NCBI GenBank assembly: GCA_965276785.1
Contig: OZ255629.1
Span: 3,224,001 to 3,288,000, forward strand
Direction: 5' to 3'
From: LMUY01 sp965276785
Lineage (GTDB): Bacteria; Pseudomonadota; Alphaproteobacteria; Acetobacterales; Acetobacteraceae
DNA: 64,000 nt
Positions 47,557 through 56,409 of the stretch are shown in pieces. The stretch's first letter is position 1; the number at the start of each line of letters is the position of its first letter. The notes under the pieces are model-generated. The model made no database searches, had not been told where the DNA came from, and saw only the letters and a list, made by a program, of their open reading frames with translations. The position numbers and the translations under genes were made by a program.

Positions 47557-48785
47557 CCCAATACCTGTTCACCGGCGGCCAAGTGCTGGACCCACGCAGC
47601 GACGGGCCGCGCGATGGCGTCGAGGTACTGGTGGAGAATGGCACCATCCGCGAGGTTTCGGAGGGTGCCATCCGCAGCGAGGGCGCAGAACGGATTGAAT
47701 TGGGCGGCCGGGTGCTGATGCCGGGGCTGATCGACGCGCATGTGCACGTGGTGGCCGCCATGGTGGATTTGGCCGCCAACGCTGGCCAACCGTCCTCGCT
47801 CGCCGCCTTGCGCGCCGGGCAGGTGATGACGCGGATGCTGCTGCGAGGCTTCACCACCGTGCGCGACGTGGGCGGGGCGGACCGCGGCCTGGTCGAGGCG
47901 CAGGCGACGGGGGCCGTGCTGGGCCCGCGGCTGGTGATCTCGGGCAAGGCGCTGAGCCAGACCGGCGGCCATTGCGACAGCCGCGCGCGAGACGACGACC
48001 GGCCGTTCTACCGGCGGGTCGGCTCGATGGGGCGTATTTGCGACGGCGTGGAGGCGGTGCGCATGGCCGCGCGGGAGGAGCTGCGCGCGGGCGCGGACTT
48101 CATCAAGGTGATGGCCAATGGCGGCATCGCCTCGCCCGCCGACCCGATCCACATGCTGCAGTTCTCCCGCGCCGAACTGGCGGCCACGGTCGAGGAGGCC
48201 AAAAATCTGGGCACCTACGTGTCGGCGCATTTGTACACCGATGAGGCGATCAGCCGGGCGCTGGATTGCGGGGTGCACTCGCTCGAGCATTGCAACATGA
48301 TCACCCCGGCGACCGCCCGGCGGGCGGCGGAGCTGGGCGCGGTGGCGGTGCCGACGCTGATTACCTACGAACGGCTCGCTGCCGATGCCGCCGGGCTCGG
48401 GATGTGGCCAGAGAGCGTGGCCAAGATCGAGACTGTGCGGCGCGCCGGGTTGGAGTCGCTCGGCATCATGCAGGAGGCGGGTTTACGGATGGTATACGGC
48501 ACCGACCTGCTGGGCCCGATGCATCGCCACCAATCGGGCGAGTTCGCGTTGCGGGCGCGGGTGTTGCCGGCGCTGGACGTGTTCCGCTCCGCCACGCTAT
48601 GGGCGGCGGAGTTGCTGCGGCTGGGCGGCCGCATTGGCATCGTCGAGCCGGGTGCGGCGGCGGATTTGCTGGTGGTGGAGCGTAACCCGCTCGAGGACTG
48701 GGGCGTGCTGGAGGGCCAGGGGGCGCAGATGCCGTTGATCATGCAGGGCGGGCGGATGGTGAAGCGGGAGTTGCGCGGAATTTAG
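47553..48785 (+). CDS. Amidohydrolase (Xaa-Pro dipeptidase / imidazolonepropionase-like)
   Basis: A 410-residue TIM-barrel amidohydrolase. PGLIDAHVHVV supplies the metal-binding HxH, FIKVMANGG the bridging Lys, YVSAHLYTDEAI and HSLEHCNMI the later His ligands, and MVYGTDLLG the catalytic Asp. Relatives include carnosinase- and prolidase-type dinuclear Zn enzymes. It is coupled to the M24 peptidase upstream by an ATGA overlap. Confidence 0.92.
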   Translation: MTQYLFTGGQVLDPRSDGPRDGVEVLVENGTIREVSEGAIRSEGAERIELGGRVLMPGLIDAHVHVVAAMVDLAANAGQPSSLAALRAGQVMTRMLLRGFTTVRDVGGADRGLVEAQATGAVLGPRLVISGKALSQTGGHCDSRARDDDRPFYRRVGSMGRICDGVEAVRMAAREELRAGADFIKVMANGGIASPADPIHMLQFSRAELAATVEEAKNLGTYVSAHLYTDEAISRALDCGVHSLEHCNMITPATARRAAELGAVAVPTLITYERLAADAAGLGMWPESVAKIETVRRAGLESLGIMQEAGLRMVYGTDLLGPMHRHQSGEFALRARVLPALDVFRSATLWAAELLRLGGRIGIVEPGAAADLLVVERNPLEDWGVLEGQGAQMPLIMQGGRMVKRELRGI

Positions 48786-49021
48786 AGATGGCGACCCCGC
48801 TCAAGGATTTCCAACGTGTAGTCGTGGTAACTCATGCCGAGTGCCTCGGCCCGCGCCAGGCGGCGGAGCATTACCTCTCTCGGGGCCGACCAAGCCCGCT
48901 TGCGGGCCCGCCGCCAGCACCACAAGCGCCAGCTTGCGCCCGGCTCCTCCTCAAGCAACGGGCCGCCATTATGCCCGGCGGGCGTCGGCCTATCGTCGGG
49001 AGTCATTGGCAAGTCAGGCAC
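48782..49021 (-). CDS. Small hypothetical protein with GHNGGP motif
   Basis: A 79-residue protein: PTPAGHNGGPLLEEEPGASW, then a tryptophan/arginine-rich stretch WRLWCWRRARKRAW, then a helical end. The GHNGGP-LxE opening recurs in small alphaproteobacterial proteins of unknown function. Its 3' end overlaps the convergent amidohydrolase by 4 nt. Confidence 0.65.
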   Translation of the reverse strand: MPDLPMTPDDRPTPAGHNGGPLLEEEPGASWRLWCWRRARKRAWSAPREVMLRRLARAEALGMSYHDYTLEILERGRHL

Positions 49022-49086
49022 TCCTCATAGGTGTCCCGCAACGCAAACGGCGCCACCGCCTTCCTACTGACAGTGTCCGCCCGCAT

Positions 49087-50712
49087 TCAGCTTTGCAAAT
49101 CCGCAGCCTTGGCATGACGGTCAAGCATTGCATCGAACGCCTGGAAGATCGCGGGCACGCAAGCGTGTTTATAGGGAAAATCTGCCTCGCTGTCGTTGAG
49201 ATGGACCGACATCGTGGCATTGGCCTTAAACACCAGCACCCGGCCATCCGGCAGCGTAGAGAAATCCACTCCCGCATAATCGAGCTTGAGGCGCCGGCCA
49301 ATTTCCGCCACGCCCGCCCAAGCCGTGGCGCCCAGCGCGCCGGCCGGATCCTGCAGAAACCGTGCCTCCTCCTCGCGCTTCCAAGCGGCGGCCAGCATGT
49401 CGACTGGCACGTAATGCCCAAGCGACTGGTTGCAAATCGCGAGATGGTAGGGGTATGGCACACCGTCGACGAACACGGCGCGGTATTTGCGGTAGAAGCC
49501 ATCCTGCGAGCGATAGTCGTGGTAGGCGATGACATAGTTGGCATCCGCTTCGTGCAGGCCGAGCGCCGCCATTTCCTCTTGGCTGTGGACAAGCCTCATA
49601 GCCTCGCCGCCATGCCCCACGATGGGCTGGACCAGGACCGGAAAATCGATGCCGGCTGCCGCCAATCGGGAAGGCAGAGCAGGAGAAGCGGTGACCGCGC
49701 GCTCCACCCGCAACACGCGCGGAACCAACACGCCGGGCAGGCCCGCCAGCAAATCCGGCAACCGATCCCGCCGGGTCTTTGCAACCGCTGCCGGATTGTT
49801 TAGCAGGGAGCGGCGGCTGTGGAACCGTTGCAGGCGAGGCAGCGCTTCGTCGATCATGTCGGCATTGCCGACCGCGTTGAAGGCCACATCGTAAGCCGGC
49901 AAGTCTTGCTCCTGCTCGTCGGTAGCGTATTCCACCTGCCAGTTGATCAGCGTGTTGCTGTGCTTTGGCAACAGCCAGTCCGTCGGTACGTTGCCCGCCG
50001 AGGCCGCGGCCATCAACACGACACGCCGCGGCTTGGCCGCAGCCTGAACTGCCAACGGCTGCGGATGTGGGATATGTGCGATGCAGGCGGCTGCCTCGGT
50101 CAGCCGTCCTTGCTGCTTTAGCACGATGGCCATGTTGTAGTTGAGGATGTTCGAGGCCGGGTCGCTCGACAAGGCTCGCCGCAGACACTCCATCGCCTGC
50201 CCCCGGCGGTTCGCCGCGCCGTGTAGAGCCGCCAGGTTGCAGAGCGCGCCCGTCATGGCCGGATTGACCGCGACGGCGCGCTCGTATTGCGCCACCGCCT
50301 CCTCGTCCCGGCCCTGCAACTGCAGCACGCGGGCGAGACGAAACAGGTCGTCCCCCGTTTCGGGGATCAGCGCCAAGGCTCGCTGATAGAACAGGTCGGC
50401 GCCACGCAGGTCGTTCCCGCCATGGAGCGCGCCGGACAAGTTTAGCAATGCGTCCACATAGTCGGGTTCGGCCGCGACGGCGCGATGCAACAGGGCTAAA
50501 GCTTCATCCCGCGGAACAAGCAAGCCAAGGTTATTGAGCGCGGCCGCACAATCCGGCAGGGCATCGATGACCTGCCGATAGAGCGCTTCGGCTTGGGCGG
50601 ATTGCCCACCCTGGTGGCAATCCACCGCCCGGGCGAACATCGCATGAACTTCTTTCATGGCGGTGGCAGACACGATTTGGGCACCTCTTTGCGTGCCCGG
50701 CCATTCTGCCAT
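49087..50712 (-). CDS. TPR protein fused to an ATP-grasp-like domain
   Basis: A 541-residue protein. The N-terminal part (about 20-220) has TPR units such as AEALYRQVIDALPDCAAALN, AVAQYERAVAVNPAMTGALC and ECLRRALSSDPASNI. The C-terminal part (about 230-535) resembles RimK-like ATP-grasp domains: VLVQPIVGHGGEAMRLV, KYRAVFVDGVPYPYHLAI, KLDYAGVDFSTLPDGRVLVF and KANATMSVHL. The terminal Glu of the usual VFEANATM is Lys here, so metal binding may be weakened. Possible roles are peptide or amino-acid ligation; the substrate is unknown. Confidence 0.75.
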   Translation of the reverse strand: MAEWPGTQRGAQIVSATAMKEVHAMFARAVDCHQGGQSAQAEALYRQVIDALPDCAAALNNLGLLVPRDEALALLHRAVAAEPDYVDALLNLSGALHGGNDLRGADLFYQRALALIPETGDDLFRLARVLQLQGRDEEAVAQYERAVAVNPAMTGALCNLAALHGAANRRGQAMECLRRALSSDPASNILNYNMAIVLKQQGRLTEAAACIAHIPHPQPLAVQAAAKPRRVVLMAAASAGNVPTDWLLPKHSNTLINWQVEYATDEQEQDLPAYDVAFNAVGNADMIDEALPRLQRFHSRRSLLNNPAAVAKTRRDRLPDLLAGLPGVLVPRVLRVERAVTASPALPSRLAAAGIDFPVLVQPIVGHGGEAMRLVHSQEEMAALGLHEADANYVIAYHDYRSQDGFYRKYRAVFVDGVPYPYHLAICNQSLGHYVPVDMLAAAWKREEEARFLQDPAGALGATAWAGVAEIGRRLKLDYAGVDFSTLPDGRVLVFKANATMSVHLNDSEADFPYKHACVPAIFQAFDAMLDRHAKAADLQS

Positions 50713-50720
50713 CGATCAGG

Positions 50721-51929
50721 TTAGCAACGCGTAAACGCCGGATAAGCCGCCTCAGCCAACCACTCCATTGCGGCGTCCACACCACCGCGAGCATGCGGAA
50801 CACCGTTGACTTTCAAGCTCATCTCCAGTGCGCCGAGCGTGCCGAGCACCATCGGCTCGTTGAGATCGCCGAGATGGCCGATGCGCAAAACTTGGCCGCC
50901 GAGCTTGCCCAAGCCCCCTCCGGTGGAGACGTTGAAACGGTCGAGCGCGGTCTTGCGCACGGCGTCGGCGTCGTGGCCAGCGGGCATCTGCACCGCCGTG
51001 ACCGAGTCCGACAGGCGCGACGGGTCCAGGCAGAACAGCTCCGGTCCGCCTGCGTTGCCGGCCCAGCAGCGCACGGCGCGACGCACCGCCTCAGCAAGGC
51101 GATGGTGCCGCGCCACCACCTGGTCCAGCCCCTCCGCCTCGATCAGGCGCACCGATTCGGCAAGCCCATAGAACAATCCCGTCGGGATGGTGCCCATAAA
51201 GGCGCGGAACGAGCGCTTGCTCATCTCCGACCAGTCGAAATAATGCCGCGCCAGCCGCGCCTCGGCGTGGACTGCCATCGCCTTGGCAGAGACGGCAGTG
51301 AAGGAGAAGCCGGTCGGCAGCATGAGGCCCTTTTGGCTGCCGCCCACGGCCGCGTCGATGCCCCAATCGTCGAACCGGAACTCAAGCGAGCCCAAGCTGC
51401 TGATAGTGTCCACCAGGAACAGCGCAGACGACCCGGCGTCGTCGATGGCGGCGCGCACCGAGGGCAAGTGCAGCGCCATGCCGGTGGAGGTCTCGTTGTG
51501 GACGCAGAGCACGGCGCGGGCGTCCGGCGCCGCGCGCAGGGCAGCGGTGATGGCGCTGTATTCCGCCCCGCGCCGCCAATCGGCGTTGGCGACCACGTGG
51601 GTGCGCAAGCCGAACTTTTCCGCCATGGTGGACCAGCCCGCACTGAACCAGCCGGTCTCCACCACGATTAGCAAATCGCCGGGAGAGAACAGGTTGACCA
51701 GCGTTGCCTCCCAGGAGCCATGGCCGGAGGCGGTGTAGAGAAACACATCCCCCGTCGTGCGCAGCACCCGCTTCAAGCCTGCCACCGCCTGGTCGAACAC
51801 GGCAATGAATTCGGCGTCCATAAAGTCAACGGTGGGGCGGTCCATCGCGCGGAGGACGCTGTCTGGGATGTTGGTTGGTCCCGGATTGGCGAAGAATTGG
51901 CGGCCGGTCTTGCGTGGCAAAGCGCTCAC
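50721..51929 (-). CDS. Class V aminotransferase (alanine/serine-glyoxylate type)
   Basis: A 402-residue PLP enzyme: FFANPGPTNIPDSVLRAMDR opening, TASGHGSWEATLVNLFSPGD, VHNETSTGMALHLPSV, LVDTISSLGSLEFRFDDWGI and the PLP-Lys in VGGSQKGLMLPTG. It resembles serine- or alanine-glyoxylate aminotransferases. 2-aminoethylphosphonate aminotransferase is a related class V function worth considering given the phnM neighbour, but nothing here is decisive. Confidence 0.88.
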   Translation of the reverse strand: MSALPRKTGRQFFANPGPTNIPDSVLRAMDRPTVDFMDAEFIAVFDQAVAGLKRVLRTTGDVFLYTASGHGSWEATLVNLFSPGDLLIVVETGWFSAGWSTMAEKFGLRTHVVANADWRRGAEYSAITAALRAAPDARAVLCVHNETSTGMALHLPSVRAAIDDAGSSALFLVDTISSLGSLEFRFDDWGIDAAVGGSQKGLMLPTGFSFTAVSAKAMAVHAEARLARHYFDWSEMSKRSFRAFMGTIPTGLFYGLAESVRLIEAEGLDQVVARHHRLAEAVRRAVRCWAGNAGGPELFCLDPSRLSDSVTAVQMPAGHDADAVRKTALDRFNVSTGGGLGKLGGQVLRIGHLGDLNEPMVLGTLGALEMSLKVNGVPHARGGVDAAMEWLAEAAYPAFTRC

Positions 51930-52098
51930 TCCCGAAATGATGGCGCAGCCTACGCCATCGAGGGGCGCTTGTCAGGCCAGTTGACCGCGGCGCCCGAGAC
52001 TGCCGTTGCGTGGCCAGGCCGGCTCGGGCTATGTCGCAGGCGCACGCTCCATGAGCACCTTCCGGCGCGCCCGCGCCTACGCCGATCGGGACGCCCGC

Positions 52099-53229
52099 AT
52101 GACCTGCCTCACCAACGCCTGCGTTGTGCTGCCTGGCGCCGTGATCCGCGGCACGGTGGCGCTGGACGCGGACCAGATTGCGGACGTGCAGGAGGGCACC
52201 AGCCATTCGCCGGGTGCGGTCGACCTGGATGGGGATTATCTGATCGCGGGGGTGGTTGACCTCCATACCGACAACCTGGAGCGCCAAGTGCAGCCGCGCA
52301 GCAACGCCCGCTGGCCGTCGCGCTCGGCGATGGTGGCGCACGATGCGCAATGCGCCGCCGCCGGGGTGACGACCGTGCTGGACGCGCTCTGCCTCGGCGA
52401 TCTCGGCTTCGAAAAGGACCGCATCCGGACGTTTCTGGAGGGTGTCAGCGATGGCGACGCGCTAGCCGGCACCGGGCTGTTGAAGAGCGACCACTTCCTG
52501 CACTTGCGCTGCGAGCTGCCCGCCGCCGACCTGATGGACTTGCTGGACCCGGTGGCGGACCACTCCCGCGTGCGGATGATCAGCCTGATGGATCACTGTC
52601 CCGGAGTGGGACAATATGCGGATTTGGACCGCTACCGGGCGATGCGGCGGCGGGAGGGCAGCGACGCGGAGACCATCGAGCGGCGGATCGTCGAACTGAC
52701 GGCGCTGCGCGCGCTGCATCGGGACGCCAACCGCCGCGCGTTGCTGGAGCGGGTGCGGCCGGGCGGCACCGTGCTGGCCAGCCATGACGACCGGACCGAG
52801 GAGGAGGTGGACGAAAACCACCGCGACGGCATCCGCATCAGCGAGTTCCCGGTGGCGATGGTGGCGGCGCAGGCGGCGCGGGCGCGCGGCATGGAGGTGA
52901 TCGCCGGCGGCCCCAACATCGTTCGCGGCGCCAGCCACAGCGGCAACGTCTCCGCGGCCGACCTGGTGCGGCAGGGAGCGGTGGACGCGTTCGCGTCCGA
53001 CTACGTGCCTGCCAGCCTGGTGGAGGCGGCGTTCACCTGCGCGCAGGCGAAGCTGGCGAGCTTGCCGGACGCGGTAGCGCTGGTGACCGACCGGCCGGCG
53101 CGCATGGCCGGGCTCCACGACCGCGGCCGAATCGCGCCGGGGTTGCGGGCGGACTTGGTGCGGTTGCGGGTGCATGAGGGGCTGCCCGTGGTGCGCCAGG
53201 TCTGGCGGGCTGGGGAGCGGGTGATCTGA
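52099..53229 (+). CDS. phnM: PhnM-like ribose 1-methylphosphonate 5-triphosphate diphosphatase
   Basis: A 376-residue amidohydrolase-superfamily protein with PhnM landmarks: VVDLHTDNLERQVQPR (metal site), HDAQCAAAGVTTVLDALCLG, MISLMDHCPGVGQYADLDRY, LASHDDRTEEEVDENHRDGI and AGGPNIVRGASHSGNVSA. In C-P lyase pathways it removes pyrophosphate before C-P cleavage. The core phnGHIJKL genes are not in this window. ATG 52099 was chosen; ATG 52051 is possible. Confidence 0.92.
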   Translation: MTCLTNACVVLPGAVIRGTVALDADQIADVQEGTSHSPGAVDLDGDYLIAGVVDLHTDNLERQVQPRSNARWPSRSAMVAHDAQCAAAGVTTVLDALCLGDLGFEKDRIRTFLEGVSDGDALAGTGLLKSDHFLHLRCELPAADLMDLLDPVADHSRVRMISLMDHCPGVGQYADLDRYRAMRRREGSDAETIERRIVELTALRALHRDANRRALLERVRPGGTVLASHDDRTEEEVDENHRDGIRISEFPVAMVAAQAARARGMEVIAGGPNIVRGASHSGNVSAADLVRQGAVDAFASDYVPASLVEAAFTCAQAKLASLPDAVALVTDRPARMAGLHDRGRIAPGLRADLVRLRVHEGLPVVRQVWRAGERVI

Positions 53230-53234
53230 CGCCG

Positions 53235-53588
53235 ATGACGCGGGCCATCAATCTCCAAGACAAGCTGGACCTGTTTTCCAGCCACTGGTCGCCGAAGATC
53301 GTCGCTGCTTTCAATGGCCACGATGTGATGGTGGTCAAAGTCAAGGGGGAGTTCGTTTGGCACTCCCATCCAGATACCGACGACCTCTTCTTGGTCCTGA
53401 AAGGCGAGCTGATGATCCGGCTTCCTGATGGCATCGTTCGCCTCGGACCAGGGGACCTGTACGTCGTCCCCAAGGGAGTGGAGCACTGCCCGTTCGCCGA
53501 GGAGGAGGCGCATCTCCTCATCATCGAACCGGCTGGCACGCCCAATACCGGAGACGTATTGACCGCTGCCACGAAGGACGCGATCTAA
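53235..53588 (+). CDS. Small cupin protein
   Basis: A 117-residue single-domain cupin. Motif 1 is FVWHSHPDTDDLFLVLKGEL (His-His-Glu-like ligands) and motif 2 is GDLYVVPKGVEHCPFAEEE. It is a possible metal-dependent isomerase or sensor; function unassigned. It begins 5 nt after phnM and is probably co-transcribed. Confidence 0.88.
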   Translation: MTRAINLQDKLDLFSSHWSPKIVAAFNGHDVMVVKVKGEFVWHSHPDTDDLFLVLKGELMIRLPDGIVRLGPGDLYVVPKGVEHCPFAEEEAHLLIIEPAGTPNTGDVLTAATKDAI

Positions 53589-53700
53589 TCGGGTAGGAGT
53601 AGCCGGCGTGTTAGGGCGGGGGCCACCGATGACGCCATCCCGCATCAAGATGCAGGCTACAAGGCTGGCGATCCCATGCCCGAAAAGCATATCATGCCGC

Positions 53701-53865
53701 ATGGATGAGGATCGAGACGATAACGCCCACAAGGCTCTACCCGCCTGGATCGCGGCCCTCCAGCGGGCCCGCTCCGATGTGGCGGCAGGCCGAACGATGC
53801 CGCTTGAACCGGTTCTTGCCCGTTTGAAGGAGGCTGCTAAGCGCGTCGAAGCTGAGAAAACTTGA
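53701..53865 (+). CDS. Possible RelB/ParD-like orphan antitoxin
   Basis: A 54-residue protein (ALPAWIAALQRARSDVAAGR, then MPLEPVLARLKEAAKRVEA). The AGR-x-PLEPVLARL ending is reminiscent of antitoxin-type small proteins of the RelB/ParD superfamily, but no toxin is adjacent. A longer in-frame extension from 53608 is less convincing. Confidence 0.45.
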   Translation: MDEDRDDNAHKALPAWIAALQRARSDVAAGRTMPLEPVLARLKEAAKRVEAEKT

Positions 53866-53958
53866 AAGGCACGCGCATCCGTTGCGTTTGCTAATGGTGG
53901 CCGTGTTCCACGACCAAGCGGGACATTCCGGGGCGCTCATGAGCGTGGACGCTGCGCG

Positions 53959-54621
53959 TTGAGTGCTCGGGCCGCTGTGTATTATGCGCCGGAGACCAGC
54001 GATCCGCTTTGGCGCGCCGGTTGCGATTGGCTTGGGCGGGACCCGGCGAGCGGGCGGCTCTACCCCGATGCCAGCCGGGACACGTTGACCGCCGAGCCGC
54101 GGCTTTATGGCTTCCATGCCACGCTGAAGCCGCCGATGCGGCTGGCGCATGGGTGGCACGCCCTGGTGGAGGATGCGGCTGCGCTCGCGGCGAGGCTGGC
54201 GCCAGTCGAGCTGCCGTCGCTGGAGGTGGCGGAGATCAGCGGGTTCCTCGCTCTGCGTGAGACCAGCCCTTGCCGGATGCTGCAGGCCTTGGCCGATCGA
54301 TGTGTGACCGAACTCGACGCGCATCGGGTTCCGGCGGATGCGGCGGAGGTCGCGCGGCGGCGTCGGCCGGGGCTCACGCATGAGCAGGACGCCATGCTGC
54401 TCGATTGGGGCTATCCTTACGTGCTCAGCACCTGGCGTTTCCACATGACGCTCACCCGCCGGCTCTCGGCAGACGAGCGCGCCATCGTCCAACCGCTGGC
54501 GGAGGCGCAGTTCGCTGCTGCTTGTGTATTGCCGCGCCGGGTCACGTCGATTTGCCTGTTCACCCAGGCGGCACCGGGTTCGCCCTTCATGCTTGCGCAA
54601 CGCCTGCCGCTGAGCGGGTAA
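53959..54621 (+). CDS. DUF1045 protein of phosphonate operons (2H phosphoesterase fold)
   Basis: A 220-residue protein matching the DUF1045/phn-operon protein family. Two HxT motifs characteristic of 2H phosphoesterases are visible: His53-Ala-Thr55 in LYGFHATLKPP and His162-Met-Thr164 in WRFHMTLTRRL. It may process cyclic or phosphoester ribose intermediates in phosphonate breakdown, which fits phnM located 0.7 kb upstream. Start is TTG 53959. It is separated from gamma-glutamyltransferase by 12 nt. Confidence 0.86.
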   Translation: MSARAAVYYAPETSDPLWRAGCDWLGRDPASGRLYPDASRDTLTAEPRLYGFHATLKPPMRLAHGWHALVEDAAALAARLAPVELPSLEVAEISGFLALRETSPCRMLQALADRCVTELDAHRVPADAAEVARRRRPGLTHEQDAMLLDWGYPYVLSTWRFHMTLTRRLSADERAIVQPLAEAQFAAACVLPRRVTSICLFTQAAPGSPFMLAQRLPLSG

Positions 54622-54633
54622 GGAGGCCTCGCG

Positions 54634-56409
54634 ATGTTTACCACCCGCCCCGAAATCACTGGCACGTTCGGCGTGGTCGCCACCACGCATTGGCTTGCCA
54701 GCAGCGTCGGGCAAGCGGTGCTGGAGCGCGGCGGCAATGCGTTTGACGCTGCGGCCGCCGCCGCGTTCACCTTGCAGGTGGCCGAACCGCACCTGAACGG
54801 ACCCGGCGGCGATGCGCCCATCATGTTGCACTCCGCCCGCACCGGGATGCAGCAGGTGATCTGCGGCCAGGGCCCCTCCCCCGCCGCCGCCACGCTGGAA
54901 ACTTTCGCCGGGCTCGGGCTAGACCTGATCCCGGCCACCGGCTTTCTCCCCGCCGTGGTGCCGGGGGCGTTCGGCGCCTGGTGCATGCTGCTGCGGGATT
55001 ACGGCACCTGGGAACTGACAGACGTGCTCGCCTTCGCCATGGGCTATGCCGAGCATGGCGTGCCGCTGGTACCGCGCATTCCCGCCACCATCGAGGGCGT
55101 GCGGCCGCTGTTCGAATCCGAATGGCCGAGCAGCGCCGCCCTCTGGCTGCCCGGCGGGACTGTGCCGGAGGTTGGCGCCTTGTTTCGCAATCCTACACTG
55201 GCGGCAACGTGGCAGCGCGTGCTGCGGGAGGCCATCGGCGGCGATCGTGAGGCGCGCCTCGAGGCGGCGCGGCGAGCCTGGTACGAGGGCTTCGTGGCGG
55301 AAGCGGTCGGCGACTTCGTGGCGCGGACGGCCGCGATGGACGCATCCGGCCGCCGCCATCACGGCCTGCTCACAGCGGGGGACATGGCGGCCTGGGCGCC
55401 GACGGTGGAGGCGCCGCTGGGCTATGATTACGCCGGCCACACGGTGCTGAAATGCGGGCCGTGGAGCCAAGGGCCGGTGATGCTGCAGCAATTGGCACTG
55501 CTGGCCGGGTTCGACATCGGCGCGATGGACCCAGTCGGGGTGGACTTCGTGCATACTATTATAGAGTGCATGAAGCTCGCTTATGCCGACCGCGAGGCGT
55601 TCTACGGCGACCCGGCCACCACCGACATCCCGCTCGATACCCTGCTCTCCCCTGCCTACAACGCCGAGCGCCGCAAGCTGGTGGGGGCAGACGCCTCGTT
55701 CGAACTCCGGCCCGGGTGCGTCGGCGGCGCCACCCCCTGGGTGGACCATGACGCCGCCAGCCGGGCCGACATGCTGACCCGCGCACCCGGCGCCGGCGAA
55801 CCGACGGTCGCCCGGCTCGGGATTATCGGCGCGGATACCGTGCATATCGATGTGATAGACCGCTGGGGCAACATGGTCAGCGCCACGCCTTCGGGCGGCT
55901 GGCTGCAGTCCTCGCCGGCAATTCCCGGGCTTGGGTTTTGTCTCGGCACGCGGGGGCAGATGTTCTGGCTGCGGCCGGGTTTGCCGAACAGCCTGGCGCC
56001 GGGCAAGCGGCCCCGCACGACGCTATCCCCCGCGATGGCGCTGCGCGACGGCAAGCCCTGGATGGCGTTCGGCACCCCCGGCGGCGAGCAGCAGGACCAA
56101 TGGCAGAGCATCTTCTTCCTGCGGCGCGTGCATCACCGGCTCGGCATTCAGCAGGCGATCGACATGGCATCGTTCCATTCCGAGCATTGGCCGAGCAGCT
56201 TCTGGCCGCGGGTGGCCCGGCCGGGGAAGCTGGTGCTGGAGGGCCGCTTCAGCCCAGCGGTTGCGGCGGAGCTTGCGCGGCGAGGGCATGCGGTGAGCGT
56301 GGGGGAGGATTGGTCCGAAGGCCGCCTGTCCGCCGCCGACGTGGTGGATGGGGTGATGCACGCCGGGGCCAACCCGCGCGGCATGCAAGGTTACGCGGTG
56401 GGGCGATGA
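54634..56409 (+). CDS. Gamma-glutamyltransferase family protein
   Basis: A 591-residue Ntn-hydrolase-type protein: WLASSVGQAVLERGGNAFDA opening, HLNGPGGDAPIM (the oxyanion/glycine region), IIECMKLAYADREAFYGDP, a nucleophile Thr candidate near 401 in GADTVHIDVIDRWGN, SGGWLQSSPAIPGLGF and AFGTPGGEQQDQWQ. The family self-cleaves before the Thr and transfers or hydrolyses gamma-glutamyl or acyl groups. No signal peptide is seen. It overlaps the lipoprotein gene by 4 nt. Confidence 0.9.
   Translation: MFTTRPEITGTFGVVATTHWLASSVGQAVLERGGNAFDAAAAAAFTLQVAEPHLNGPGGDAPIMLHSARTGMQQVICGQGPSPAAATLETFAGLGLDLIPATGFLPAVVPGAFGAWCMLLRDYGTWELTDVLAFAMGYAEHGVPLVPRIPATIEGVRPLFESEWPSSAALWLPGGTVPEVGALFRNPTLAATWQRVLREAIGGDREARLEAARRAWYEGFVAEAVGDFVARTAAMDASGRRHHGLLTAGDMAAWAPTVEAPLGYDYAGHTVLKCGPWSQGPVMLQQLALLAGFDIGAMDPVGVDFVHTIIECMKLAYADREAFYGDPATTDIPLDTLLSPAYNAERRKLVGADASFELRPGCVGGATPWVDHDAASRADMLTRAPGAGEPTVARLGIIGADTVHIDVIDRWGNMVSATPSGGWLQSSPAIPGLGFCLGTRGQMFWLRPGLPNSLAPGKRPRTTLSPAMALRDGKPWMAFGTPGGEQQDQWQSIFFLRRVHHRLGIQQAIDMASFHSEHWPSSFWPRVARPGKLVLEGRFSPAVAAELARRGHAVSVGEDWSEGRLSAADVVDGVMHAGANPRGMQGYAVGR

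Noticed and set aside
49100..49125. GGCATGACGGTCAAGCATTG near the TPR gene 3' end as a copy of the 12994 repeat
   Set aside because: It matches about 20 of 22 bases of the outer edge of that repeat but lacks the palindromic core. It may be chance within coding sequence.
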